This document shows, piece after piece, positions 32,792 through 40,213 of a DNA stretch of 64,000 bases. The DNA lies in assembly GCF_029382225.1 (NCBI RefSeq), contig NZ_JARLTC010000030.1, forward strand, positions 1 to 64,000, read 5' to 3'. The position numbers were made by a program, and so were the translations under genes. The DNA comes from Spongiactinospora sp. TRM90649 (GTDB taxonomy: Bacteria > Actinomycetota > Actinomycetes > Streptosporangiales > Streptosporangiaceae). Each line of letters starts with the position of its first letter. The stretch's first letter is position 1. The notes under the pieces were generated by a model that saw nothing but the letters and a program-made list of their open reading frames with translations, did no database searches and was not told the DNA's origin.

Positions 32792-35497
32792 TCAGAGCAG
32801 TCCCAGGTGACGCGCCCGGCGCACGGCCTCGCCCCGGCGCGTTACCGCCAGCTTCTGGTAGATGCTCTTGAGGTGCGTCTTGACGGTGTTGACCGAGACG
32901 TACATCTCCATCGCGATCTCCTTGGTGGTCAGCATCGTGGACAGATGGCGCAGCACGTCGAGTTCGCGCGCGCTGAGCCTGCCGAACACCGGCGGCTCCT
33001 GCCCCGCCTCGGCCGCCTCCGGCGCCTCCCGGGGCCGGGGCGCCCCGGCCTGCCTGACCAGCAAGGGATCGATGAACCTGCGATGCGGGCGCAGCAGCTC
33101 CTCGTCCCGGCGCAGCACCGGCAGCAGCCAGGGCCGCGCCATCGCGAAGGGCAGCCGCACCTGCTCGCGCTCGCCCAGCCGCAGCGCGCGGTCCAGCGAG
33201 CGCCGCCCGCGCGACCGGTCGTTCATCCGGTAGGCGAGGAAGGCGTCGAGCAGCCACGCCTCCACCCGGACGTCGATGGGGACCGCCGTGGCCTCGGTGA
33301 GCGCGGACCGGAGCGTGCGGGAGGCCGCGGCCACCTCGCCCCGGCCCAGCTCTCCCCTGGCGAGGGCCACCGCCGAGTCGGTCGAGCCGGTGCCGCCCGC
33401 CTGGTTGGCCGCCTCGATCGCGGCCTGCGGCACGTCACAGGCGGAGTACGCCTCGGCGGCCACCAGCCGCAGCCGCCGGTCCAGCCAGGGCATGCCCCCG
33501 GTGTGCTCCCGCGCCTCGTCAAGGATCCGCAGCGACTCCTCCGCCGCGCCGTCCGCGACCCCGGCCCGGGCCGCCACCAGTCCGTGCAGCGCCGACATCA
33601 CGGCTTCCGGGCACTCCTGGAGAGCGCGGGACGCCCGGTCGAGCTCGGCGCGGACCTCGTCGAACCGGGAGCCCTCCAGCGCCACCCACGCGTGGGCCAC
33701 GTGGACGGCCGCCACCCGGCGGCCGGCGGGCACGGCCGCGACCTCGGGCAGCCCGGACGCCCTGGCGACCAGCCCGGCGACCTGCCGGAACCGGCCGCGC
33801 AGCGCCTCGGTGACGGCGAGCGCGCCCAGGACGCGCCGCCGCTGGAAGTCGCCTCCCGCCTCGGCCACCGGGAGGGCGGCGCCGAGCGCGGCGGCGGCCT
33901 CGCTGAGCCGTCCGGCCCGCAGGTCCAGGCAGCCCCGCGCGTAGCGGACCAGTCCCTCGGCCTCGGGCCGTTCGTCGAGCGCCCCGCCGGGGAACAGCCC
34001 CAGCACCCGCTCGGCCTCACCGGCCAGTGCGCGGATCTCCTCGGCCGTCCGTGGCACCGGGCGGGTGAGGGCGATCAGCTTGGCGGTCAGCCGGGCGGGC
34101 GGCGCCTGGTCGCCGGGCATCCGCCCGAGCAGGCTCTCCGCGTGCGCCAGCCAGCGGGCGCAGACGTCGTCGTGCCCGCGAGCGAGCGCCACGGCGGCGG
34201 CCACCAGCGCCGGTTCCGGCTCCGTGGGCAGCGCGGCCTCGTCGGCGAAGACGCGGTTCGCGATCTCCTCCAGCAGGTCGGCCAGCGGCTCCCGCGCCGA
34301 CAGGCCGAGGACCTGCCCGACGGCGAGCCCGTCCACGGCCAGCCAGGCGGCGTGCGCCCAGTGCCCGGCCCGGACCGCGTGGTGCACGGCCTCGGCCAGG
34401 CGCGCCCGGCGGCTGAACCACGCCGACGCGCGCAGGTGGGACTCGACCGCGCCCTCAGCGCTCTCTTGACGGTGCAGCAGGTTCAGCGCGGTCCCGAACA
34501 CCTTGTGGTACCGGTACCAGCCGTGCCCGATCGGCAGCACGAAGCCGTTCTGCCGCAACAACGCCGGAAACCGGCGGGCCGCCTCCGGACCGGCCAGCTC
34601 GGCGGCCAGCTCGGCGTCGAACCGCTCCACCACGCTGGTGGCCAGCAGCAGCCGCCGCAGGTCGGCGGGCTGCGGATCGAGCACCTCCTCCGCCACGTAG
34701 CCGACCACGGCCGGGTCTTCGCCGCCGAACTTGCGGGCGAACGCCTCGGGGTCGGGCAGGCGCTCCATCGTCATGGCGGCCAGCCGGAGGCCGGCCGCCC
34801 AGCCTTCGGTGCGCTCCAGCAGCGACTGCACCGAGCGGGGCGAGAGTGACAGCTCGTGCTGGGCGAGGAGGGCCACGAGGTCACGTTCGCCGAGGGCGAG
34901 GTCGTCGCCCCCGATCTCGGTCAGTTCGCCGCCGAGGCGCAGGCGGCGCAGCGGCAGCGGCGGTTCCCTGCGCGCGATCAGGACGACGCGCAGCGCGGGG
35001 AAGGCCGCCCTGGCCAGCCGGACGATCTCGGCGGAGAACTCGTCTCTCCGCTTCGGCTGGAAGTCGTCCAGGACGAGCACCACGGGCTGCTCGCGGCCGG
35101 CCAGCGCGGCGGCCAGTTCGGGGCCGCGCACGCCGTCCGGGCCGCGCGGCTCGGGGCGGAGATCCTCCCCGCAGGCGCGCAGCAGCGCCTCGGTCACCAG
35201 CGGCCAGAATCGCCCGGGCGTGTGGTCGGCAGGGTCGAGAGAGACCCAGGCCACCGGCCCCGGCGGCCTGCCCGACAGGATCCAGGACGACACGCTGGTG
35301 GTCTTTCCCGCGCCCGGCGGCCCGGTGACCAGGGTCAGCGGCCCCCTGGTCCCCTTGCTGAGGCGGTCCAGCAGGCGGGTGCGCGGGATCACCGACGCCC
35401 CGCGCACCGGTACATCGATCTTGGTCATCGAAGCGGGTGGTTCTTCTACCGGCCGCGCTCGGGGCACGACTGGAGTCTGAATGAAACGACCGGACAT
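32792..35497 (-). CDS. LAL/MalT-type LuxR family transcriptional regulator
   Basis: A 901-residue STAND regulator with Walker A GPPGAGKTT (about 58-66), Walker B VLVLDDFQ, MalT-type sequence LLERTEGWAAGLRLAAM, a long TPR-like region and a C-terminal LuxR HTH (LSARELDVLRHLSTMLTTKEI, VSVNTVKTHLKSIYQKLAV). GGAAGGAT precedes ATG 35497. It is divergent from the P-type-ATPase-like pseudoenzyme; the shared 230-bp promoter is full of GGGTGAG repeats, which resemble MalT-box cores. It may sense an inducer and control the stress island. Confidence 0.92.
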   Translation of the reverse strand: MSGRFIQTPVVPRARPVEEPPASMTKIDVPVRGASVIPRTRLLDRLSKGTRGPLTLVTGPPGAGKTTSVSSWILSGRPPGPVAWVSLDPADHTPGRFWPLVTEALLRACGEDLRPEPRGPDGVRGPELAAALAGREQPVVLVLDDFQPKRRDEFSAEIVRLARAAFPALRVVLIARREPPLPLRRLRLGGELTEIGGDDLALGERDLVALLAQHELSLSPRSVQSLLERTEGWAAGLRLAAMTMERLPDPEAFARKFGGEDPAVVGYVAEEVLDPQPADLRRLLLATSVVERFDAELAAELAGPEAARRFPALLRQNGFVLPIGHGWYRYHKVFGTALNLLHRQESAEGAVESHLRASAWFSRRARLAEAVHHAVRAGHWAHAAWLAVDGLAVGQVLGLSAREPLADLLEEIANRVFADEAALPTEPEPALVAAAVALARGHDDVCARWLAHAESLLGRMPGDQAPPARLTAKLIALTRPVPRTAEEIRALAGEAERVLGLFPGGALDERPEAEGLVRYARGCLDLRAGRLSEAAAALGAALPVAEAGGDFQRRRVLGALAVTEALRGRFRQVAGLVARASGLPEVAAVPAGRRVAAVHVAHAWVALEGSRFDEVRAELDRASRALQECPEAVMSALHGLVAARAGVADGAAEESLRILDEAREHTGGMPWLDRRLRLVAAEAYSACDVPQAAIEAANQAGGTGSTDSAVALARGELGRGEVAAASRTLRSALTEATAVPIDVRVEAWLLDAFLAYRMNDRSRGRRSLDRALRLGEREQVRLPFAMARPWLLPVLRRDEELLRPHRRFIDPLLVRQAGAPRPREAPEAAEAGQEPPVFGRLSARELDVLRHLSTMLTTKEIAMEMYVSVNTVKTHLKSIYQKLAVTRRGEAVRRARHLGLL

Positions 35498-35592
35498 GAC
35501 CCATCCTTCCCGTCATATGGGTGTGAATCGGGCCCTCGCCACGTTCGTTCTCCCATCGGGACGGGTGAGGCCACATCATCCCTCTCGTTGAT

Positions 35593-35628
35593 CTCACCCG
35601 GGTGAGGCGCGGGTGAGCGGGCTCACCC
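35593..35628. promoter_or_regulatory. Clustered GGGTGAG inverted repeats in the LAL/pseudo-ATPase promoter
   Basis: A 14-bp perfect palindrome CTCACCCGGGTGAG (35593-35606) is followed at once by GGGTGAGC (35611-35618) and its inverse GCTCACCC (35621-35628). The same 8-mer occurs twice at 40085-40108. These resemble MalT-type boxes and may be sites for a neighbouring LAL regulator (inference). Confidence 0.55.
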
Positions 35629-35726
35629 TCCTCGTGTGAAGCCTGGGATCAAAGTGACGGCAGAGCATCGTCTCTCCAAGCGTCAGCAGGGACTCCAACC
35701 CTGACGCGACCATCCAAGAGGCCCAC

Positions 35727-37397
35727 ATGCGAAGCACCCCGTGCGAACCCCTGCTCTTCGCGCTGCTCGCTCCCTGCGCGCTCGCGCTCTGGTACGGCGA
35801 CGCCGCCGCCTCGGCCGCGCTGTCGGCCGTGGCCGCCACGCGGATCCTGCTCACCCTGGGCGTCGAGGCCCGGACCGGGCGCGCGCTGCGCGCCCTCGGG
35901 CTGTCGCCCACCGAGGACGCCCCGCCGCTCCGGGCCATGGAGGCCTTCCGCCGGGCGGGGCTGCTGACCATCCTCTCCGCCTCGGCCGCCTTACTGATGG
36001 CCGGGACGCTCGGCGGCCTCTCGCCGGGGTTCCGGCGCACCACGCTCGCCGTCCTCGTCATCGCCGCCGCGCCGGTGGAGCTGCCGGCCGTGGCCAGGGC
36101 GATCCTGGCCCGTACGGCGGGCCGGATGGCCGCGCGGGGCCTGGTCCCGCTGCGCCTGGCCACCGTGCCCGCGCTGGCCGCCTCCACCGTCCTGTGCACG
36201 CACCGGGCCGGGCTGCTCACCCAGAACCGGCCCTTCGTCACCACGATGGTGGCCGACGGCCTGATCTACGAGACCAGCGGCGGCGACAGCCCGCACGGCG
36301 GTGTCGGCGCGGCCGGGGCGCGCGTGTCGCTCGGCGACAACGCCGCACTGGACGCCTGCCTGCTGGCGGGCGTCGCCTGCAACGACGCCGTGGTGGCCGG
36401 AGACGGCCCGCGGCGGGTCACCGGCGACCCGCGCGAGAGGGCGCTGCTGACCGGCGCGGCCAAGCTCGGGCTGACCAAGGCCCCGCTACGGGTGACCACC
36501 CTGCCGTACACGGAGCGGCGGCGATTCATGGCGAGCCTGCACCGGCAGGACCCCCGAGAGCCCGGGACGATCTACGCCAGGGGGGCCGTGGAGCGGGTGC
36601 TCTACCTGTGCGCCGACGGGCTCGGCCGCGACGGGAGCACCGGCGAGCTCGACCGCGCCGCCGTGCTGGACCTCGCGCTGGCCATGGAGCGGCGCGGGCT
36701 CGACGTGCTGGCGTTCGCCACCGGGAGCGTCGCGCCGTCCGAGAGCACGCTCGCGGAGGACGCCCTGCCGCCGCTGACCTTCCTCGGCCTGCAGGCGGTG
36801 CACGACCCGGTGCGGCCGGAGGCGACGGAGATCCTGCGGGCCTGCCGCCGGGCGGGCGTCGCGGTGAAGCTGATCACCGAGTCGCCGCGCACCGTGGCGG
36901 CGGCGGGTGCGTCCTGGGTGGGCCTCGGCGACGAGCCGATCATGACCGGCGCGCGGGTGGCGGCGCTGTCCCCAGCCGTGCTCGCCCAGGCGGTGGGCGA
37001 GGCCACGGTGTTCTCCCGGCTACGGCCGGAGGAGAAGGTCACGCTCGTGCGGGCGCTCCAGGAGCAGGGGCACATCGTCACCCTGGTCGGCGGCGGCGAA
37101 GGGACGGCGGCGGCGCTGGCCCAGGCGGACACCGGAGTCGGCACCAGAATCGACACAGGAGTCGGCACGGGAATCGACACAGGAGTCGGCACGGGAATCG
37201 GCACCGGGTTCGACACCGGCGGGAGCGGTCACGCGCTGCTGCGCGCCGGCGGCGGGCTGGCCCCCGTCGTGGCCGCGATCGCGGCGGGACGCGGCGCGCT
37301 GCGGCTGCTCACCGGAACGGTGGCCGGTCTGCTCGCGCTGTGGGCGGCGACCGTCGCGGTCCTCCTGACGCTCGGCGCGCGGGGACTGCTCGGCTGA
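35727..37397 (+). CDS. P-type ATPase-like pseudoenzyme lacking catalytic residues
   Basis: A 556-residue P2-ATPase homologue without the actuator domain and without any catalytic motif. M4 PEGLPA reads PVELPA. The phosphorylation motif CSDKTGTLTQNR reads CTHRAGLLTQNR, so the Asp is His. The N-domain retains GDPRERALL and ARGAVERVL. The hinge ITGD reads ITES. GDGVNDAPAL reads GGGEGTAAAL followed by a DTGVGTGI repeat. One or two helices end the protein. The frame is intact and the codon use normal, so it looks maintained rather than decaying. A regulatory or ion-sensing scaffold role is speculation. It faces the 901-residue LAL regulator and its GGGTGAG repeats. Confidence 0.8.
   Translation: MRSTPCEPLLFALLAPCALALWYGDAAASAALSAVAATRILLTLGVEARTGRALRALGLSPTEDAPPLRAMEAFRRAGLLTILSASAALLMAGTLGGLSPGFRRTTLAVLVIAAAPVELPAVARAILARTAGRMAARGLVPLRLATVPALAASTVLCTHRAGLLTQNRPFVTTMVADGLIYETSGGDSPHGGVGAAGARVSLGDNAALDACLLAGVACNDAVVAGDGPRRVTGDPRERALLTGAAKLGLTKAPLRVTTLPYTERRRFMASLHRQDPREPGTIYARGAVERVLYLCADGLGRDGSTGELDRAAVLDLALAMERRGLDVLAFATGSVAPSESTLAEDALPPLTFLGLQAVHDPVRPEATEILRACRRAGVAVKLITESPRTVAAAGASWVGLGDEPIMTGARVAALSPAVLAQAVGEATVFSRLRPEEKVTLVRALQEQGHIVTLVGGGEGTAAALAQADTGVGTRIDTGVGTGIDTGVGTGIGTGFDTGGSGHALLRAGGGLAPVVAAIAAGRGALRLLTGTVAGLLALWAATVAVLLTLGARGLLG
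37128..37211 (+). repeat. 24-bp tandem repeat, 3.5 units, inside the pseudoenzyme gene
   Basis: Units start at 37128, 37152 and 37176, with a half unit at 37200; units two and three are identical. In frame they encode DTGVGTRI, DTGVGTGI, DTGVGTGI and GTGF. They replace the loop that follows the GDGVNDAPAL region in true pumps (ADIGIAMG), so the repeat seems to have grown from that coding sequence by slippage. Confidence 0.9.
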
Positions 37398-37406
37398 CGC
37401 CACCGT

Positions 37407-37441
37407 TCCGGCGGCGGCCGGGCACCACGGCCGCCGCCGGA
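37407..37441. terminator. Bidirectional hairpin terminator
   Basis: Perfect 14-bp arms (TCCGGCGGCGGCCG) with a 7-base loop between the convergent pseudoenzyme gene and the DUF7144 gene. Confidence 0.75.
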
Positions 37442-37448
37442 GCCGGAA

Positions 37449-37895
37449 TCAGACGCCGAAGGAGAGGTCCTCCGCCGCCTGACGGTCATAGGAGCACAGC
37501 GCCCAGATCACGATCACGTCGATGGCGATCAGGAGCAGCGCCCAGAACGGGTAGTACGGAATGAAGAGGAACTGGGTCACCATGTTGATCGCCGCGAGCG
37601 TCACGCCGACGGCGCGGGCCCACGCCCGCCCGGCGAACACGAACACCCCGGCGACCGCGACGAGGGCGCCCAGCACCAGGTGCACCCAGCCCCACACGGC
37701 GAGATCCACCAGGAAGGGATACTCGGGCGGGCGAACGTAGAACCGGCTCTCCATCAGCGCGATCACACCCTGGAACACCTGGAACACGCCGACCAGCGTC
37801 ATCATGACGCCGGAGAACAGCGCGACGCCGACGGCGAAGCCGCCGGGCCCGGCGTCCACCGGGTCCCGGGAGTACGCGGAGACTCGCTCTGACAT
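37449..37895 (-). CDS. DUF7144 family four-helix membrane protein
   Basis: A 148-residue protein with four membrane helices: GVALFSGVMMTLVGVFQVFQGVIAL, LAVWGWVHLVLGALVAVAGVFVF, then AVGVTLAAINMVTQFLFIPYYPFWALLLIAIDVIVIWAL. AGGAGG precedes ATG 37895. It is a clear paralogue of the gene immediately upstream (37973-38395), sharing the WGW-H-L-GI/A and FIPYYPxWA motifs. Function unknown; such proteins are common in actinomycete stress clusters. Confidence 0.85.
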   Translation of the reverse strand: MSERVSAYSRDPVDAGPGGFAVGVALFSGVMMTLVGVFQVFQGVIALMESRFYVRPPEYPFLVDLAVWGWVHLVLGALVAVAGVFVFAGRAWARAVGVTLAAINMVTQFLFIPYYPFWALLLIAIDVIVIWALCSYDRQAAEDLSFGV

Positions 37896-37972
37896 CGGAT
37901 CCTCCTGTTCAAAAGAGCAGGTCCTCGCTCCCCCACGGGCGAGGACCTGCGATGAGCACCAGGCGTCGTCTG

Positions 37973-38395
37973 TCAGTCGCCCCCCAATCCCGCCTCCGCG
38001 GCCTCCTGCCTGCCGTACACGCAGAGAGCCCAGATGACGAATACGTCGAGGGCGATGATCAGAATCGCCCAGACCGGGTAGTAAGGAATGAAGAAGAAGT
38101 TGGCGATCGCGCTCAGCACGGCGGCGGCGATGCCCACGATCCGGGCCCACAGGCGTCCGGAGAGCACCCCCCAGCCCGCCACGGCCACCACGATCCCGAT
38201 GATCAGGTGGGTCCAGCCCCAGGCGGTCAGGTCGATCGCGTAGATGTAGTTCGGCGTGCGGAGATAGAACTGGTCGCCGATGACGGCCGCCAGCCCCTCC
38301 AAAGCCTGGAAGGAGCCGACCGTCACCATCAGGATGGCGGCGAAGAGCGCGAAGCCCACGCTCCAGCCCCGCTTGGCGTAGGGACGCGTCGTCAC
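37973..38395 (-). CDS. DUF7144 family four-helix membrane protein (tandem paralogue)
   Basis: A 140-residue four-helix protein with the same order of motifs as its neighbour (LTAWGWTHLIIGIVVAVAGWGVL, FFFIPYYPVWAILIIALDVFVIWAL). GTG 38395 overlaps the stop of the DUF1269 gene, so the two are translationally coupled. The pair probably arose by tandem duplication. Confidence 0.85.
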   Translation of the reverse strand: MTTRPYAKRGWSVGFALFAAILMVTVGSFQALEGLAAVIGDQFYLRTPNYIYAIDLTAWGWTHLIIGIVVAVAGWGVLSGRLWARIVGIAAAVLSAIANFFFIPYYPVWAILIIALDVFVIWALCVYGRQEAAEAGLGGD

Positions 38396-38889
38396 GCCGA
38401 CACCCCCTCACCGGCCAGGGCCTCCTGGAGCCGCCGTTCGGTCTCGTCCGACAGCGACGACTTCAGCACGGTGCCGCCGAACCTGGCGAGCGCGGCCACC
38501 GCCTTGTCCGGCGTGACCTTCTCCACGACCAGGAACAGCGCGGACGTGCCCGGCTGGAGGAGCTCGCGGACCTGCCGCTGGAACTCGCGGTCGATCCCGG
38601 CCTTGTCCACCTTGCCCATCACCGCGCCCAGCCCCGCCCCGAGCGCCATGCCGAGGAAGGGGACGAAGAACAGCATGCCGAAGAGCAGGCCCCAGAACAT
38701 CCCCCAGGTCGCGCCTCCCGCCACCGCGTGGTGGCTGGTGCTGACGTGAAACCTTCCGTCGTCGCTGCGGGTGATGACCGCCACGGCGTCGGGCTGGATG
38801 ACCAGGTCATCGACGAGCCGCTGCACCTCGCGTTCGGCCATCGCGGCCGTGCTCTCGTCCGGATAGCCGATCGCTATCAGGTCTGCCAT
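38392..38889 (-). CDS. DUF1269 domain protein
   Basis: A 165-residue protein starting MADLIAIGYPDESTAAMAEREVQRL, the DUF1269 signature, with a glycine-rich central membrane hairpin (WGMFWGLLFGMLFFVPFLGMALGAGLGAVMG) and a C-terminal regulatory-looking domain. Such proteins are stress-associated membrane proteins of unknown action. GAGAGAGGG precedes ATG 38889. The open frame reaching 40050 is shadow over the neighbouring gene. First gene of a three-gene unit with the two DUF7144 proteins. Confidence 0.88.
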   Translation of the reverse strand: MADLIAIGYPDESTAAMAEREVQRLVDDLVIQPDAVAVITRSDDGRFHVSTSHHAVAGGATWGMFWGLLFGMLFFVPFLGMALGAGLGAVMGKVDKAGIDREFQRQVRELLQPGTSALFLVVEKVTPDKAVAALARFGGTVLKSSLSDETERRLQEALAGEGVSA

Positions 38890-38951
38890 CGTTCCCTCTC
38901 TCTCCTCGGTGTCGCGTGGTCCCAGGACATCGGATCCGTGATGGGACCTCC

Positions 38952-39698
38952 TCACCCCAGACGGGTGAACGGCGGCACCGCCGGCACCGCCTGGGGGATC
39001 TCCGCGCCGCCCTCGACGCTCAGTCCCTTGCCACGCAGGAACGCGGAGGTCCTGGCGGTGGCGGCGACCATCTCCTCGGGCGCGACCCTCGTCGAGACCT
39101 CCAGCAGCCGGGGGTCCTCCGGGTAGTTCCACAGTTCGAGCGCGAGGCTGCGCGCCAGCTCGGCGGGCCGCAGCCCCAGTTCCAGGACCGGCACCGGCCC
39201 GAGCGCGGACAGCCTGTCGAGGGCCACCCCCTCGGGCGCGTGCGCGGCGAAGAACTCCCGCTGCCGCCAGGTGAACAGGCTGTGCACCGGCTCGTCGCCG
39301 CGCACCACGGCCTTGATCCGCGCGTTGCGCGGGCGGCTTCTGATCGCCCCCGAGCAGACGTATCCGCCGGGCATCGCCTCGACGCCGAAGTCGGCGTCGG
39401 CCGGCATCTCGCCCGGTGAGGCGGCGGTCAGTTTCATGATCGAGTCGCCGTCGCCGTCGCTGCCGCCGTCCCGGTCCTCGCGGGCGCAGACGGTCATGCC
39501 GTGCCGTTCGAGGGACATCTCGGAGGTGTCGAAGAAGTAGACCTGGCGGATCCCGGCGTCCAGCGGATCGACGTCCAGCATCGAGATCGCCGGCTCCCGC
39601 CGTCCTTCGCAGACGGCGAGCCGTAGCTCCACGCTGTCCATACCCTTGACCAGACCGGACAGTTCCCCGAGCCCGGCATGGCGATAGGCACCTGCCAT
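38952..39698 (-). CDS. CYTH-like (adenylate cyclase IV/triphosphatase fold) hypothetical protein
   Basis: A 248-residue soluble protein. VELRLAVCEG near residue 22, RQVYFFDTSEMSLERHGMTVCARE (about 51-74) and SIMKLTAA (about 86-93) follow the strand order of CYTH proteins, where alternating Glu/Arg/Lys line a triphosphate tunnel; the ExExK signature is only partly kept. A C-terminal helical region follows. GGGAGG precedes ATG 39698. Fold assignment is moderate. It leads the DUF1269/DUF7144 group on the same strand. Confidence 0.6.
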   Translation of the reverse strand: MAGAYRHAGLGELSGLVKGMDSVELRLAVCEGRREPAISMLDVDPLDAGIRQVYFFDTSEMSLERHGMTVCAREDRDGGSDGDGDSIMKLTAASPGEMPADADFGVEAMPGGYVCSGAIRSRPRNARIKAVVRGDEPVHSLFTWRQREFFAAHAPEGVALDRLSALGPVPVLELGLRPAELARSLALELWNYPEDPRLLEVSTRVAPEEMVAATARTSAFLRGKGLSVEGGAEIPQAVPAVPPFTRLG

Positions 39699-40125
39699 AC
39701 CTCGTCCTCCCTTTCATCACCCATGGCCGGAGGTGCGGCACGCATCCATGACCGCACCCCCGGCCCTGCCCCCCACGGGCTCCCCTCCCGTCCGGTCGCC
39801 GGCCGGGCCCCTTACCGAGCCGGCGACCGGACCATCCGCCGTCCCGCGACCGGGTGACCGCACACCCCGTCGCACCGGGAGTCACACCGCGGGCGGGGGC
39901 GTCCGGCCCGCCCGCGGCGATGGGACGGCGGGCGACGGCGGCGCGGGCCGGGTAGGCGTACCCGTTCCCCGCCGCCGGGCCATTCGTCTCCGGGTGGGGC
40001 GGAGTCACCGCCGGCCGGTCGTTCTCGTTCGTGTCCATCGGGACGTCCACCCCCTCTCCGTGTCACTGAGGAAATGGTGACGGCGCTCACCCCCTCCCCG
40101 GCTCACCCGCTGTGGGGGAGAACGC
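39699..40125. other. Intergenic region with GGGTGAGC repeats
   Basis: About 430 bp without a convincing gene. Both strands stay open in places, but without ribosome-binding sites or recognisable products. It holds two direct GGGTGAGC copies on the minus strand (40085-40092 and 40101-40108), start-to-start 16 bp, upstream of the CYTH/DUF1269 genes; these match the repeats at 35.6 kb. Confidence 0.5.
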
Positions 40126-40162
40126 GAGAACCCGCCCGATCACGAGGATCGGACGGGTTCTC
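40126..40162. terminator. Hairpin terminator after the secreted amidase
   Basis: Two 16-bp arms (GAGAACCCGCCCGATC with one mismatch) around a 5-base loop, 52 bp beyond the stop of the amidase gene that reads toward it from the right. Confidence 0.75.
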
Positions 40163-40213
40163 AGGTGAACGAGTGAGACGCCCGGGAAGCGGGACAGGCC
40201 CCCCGGGCGCCGG

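Noticed and set aside
37128..37211. Tandem repeat considered as a CRISPR-like array
   Set aside because: Units are contiguous with no spacers and are in frame within a coding gene.
38890..40050. Minus-strand N-terminal extension of the DUF1269 frame
   Set aside because: It crosses the CYTH-like gene out of frame and has no homology; MADLIAIGYPDES at 38889 is the family start.
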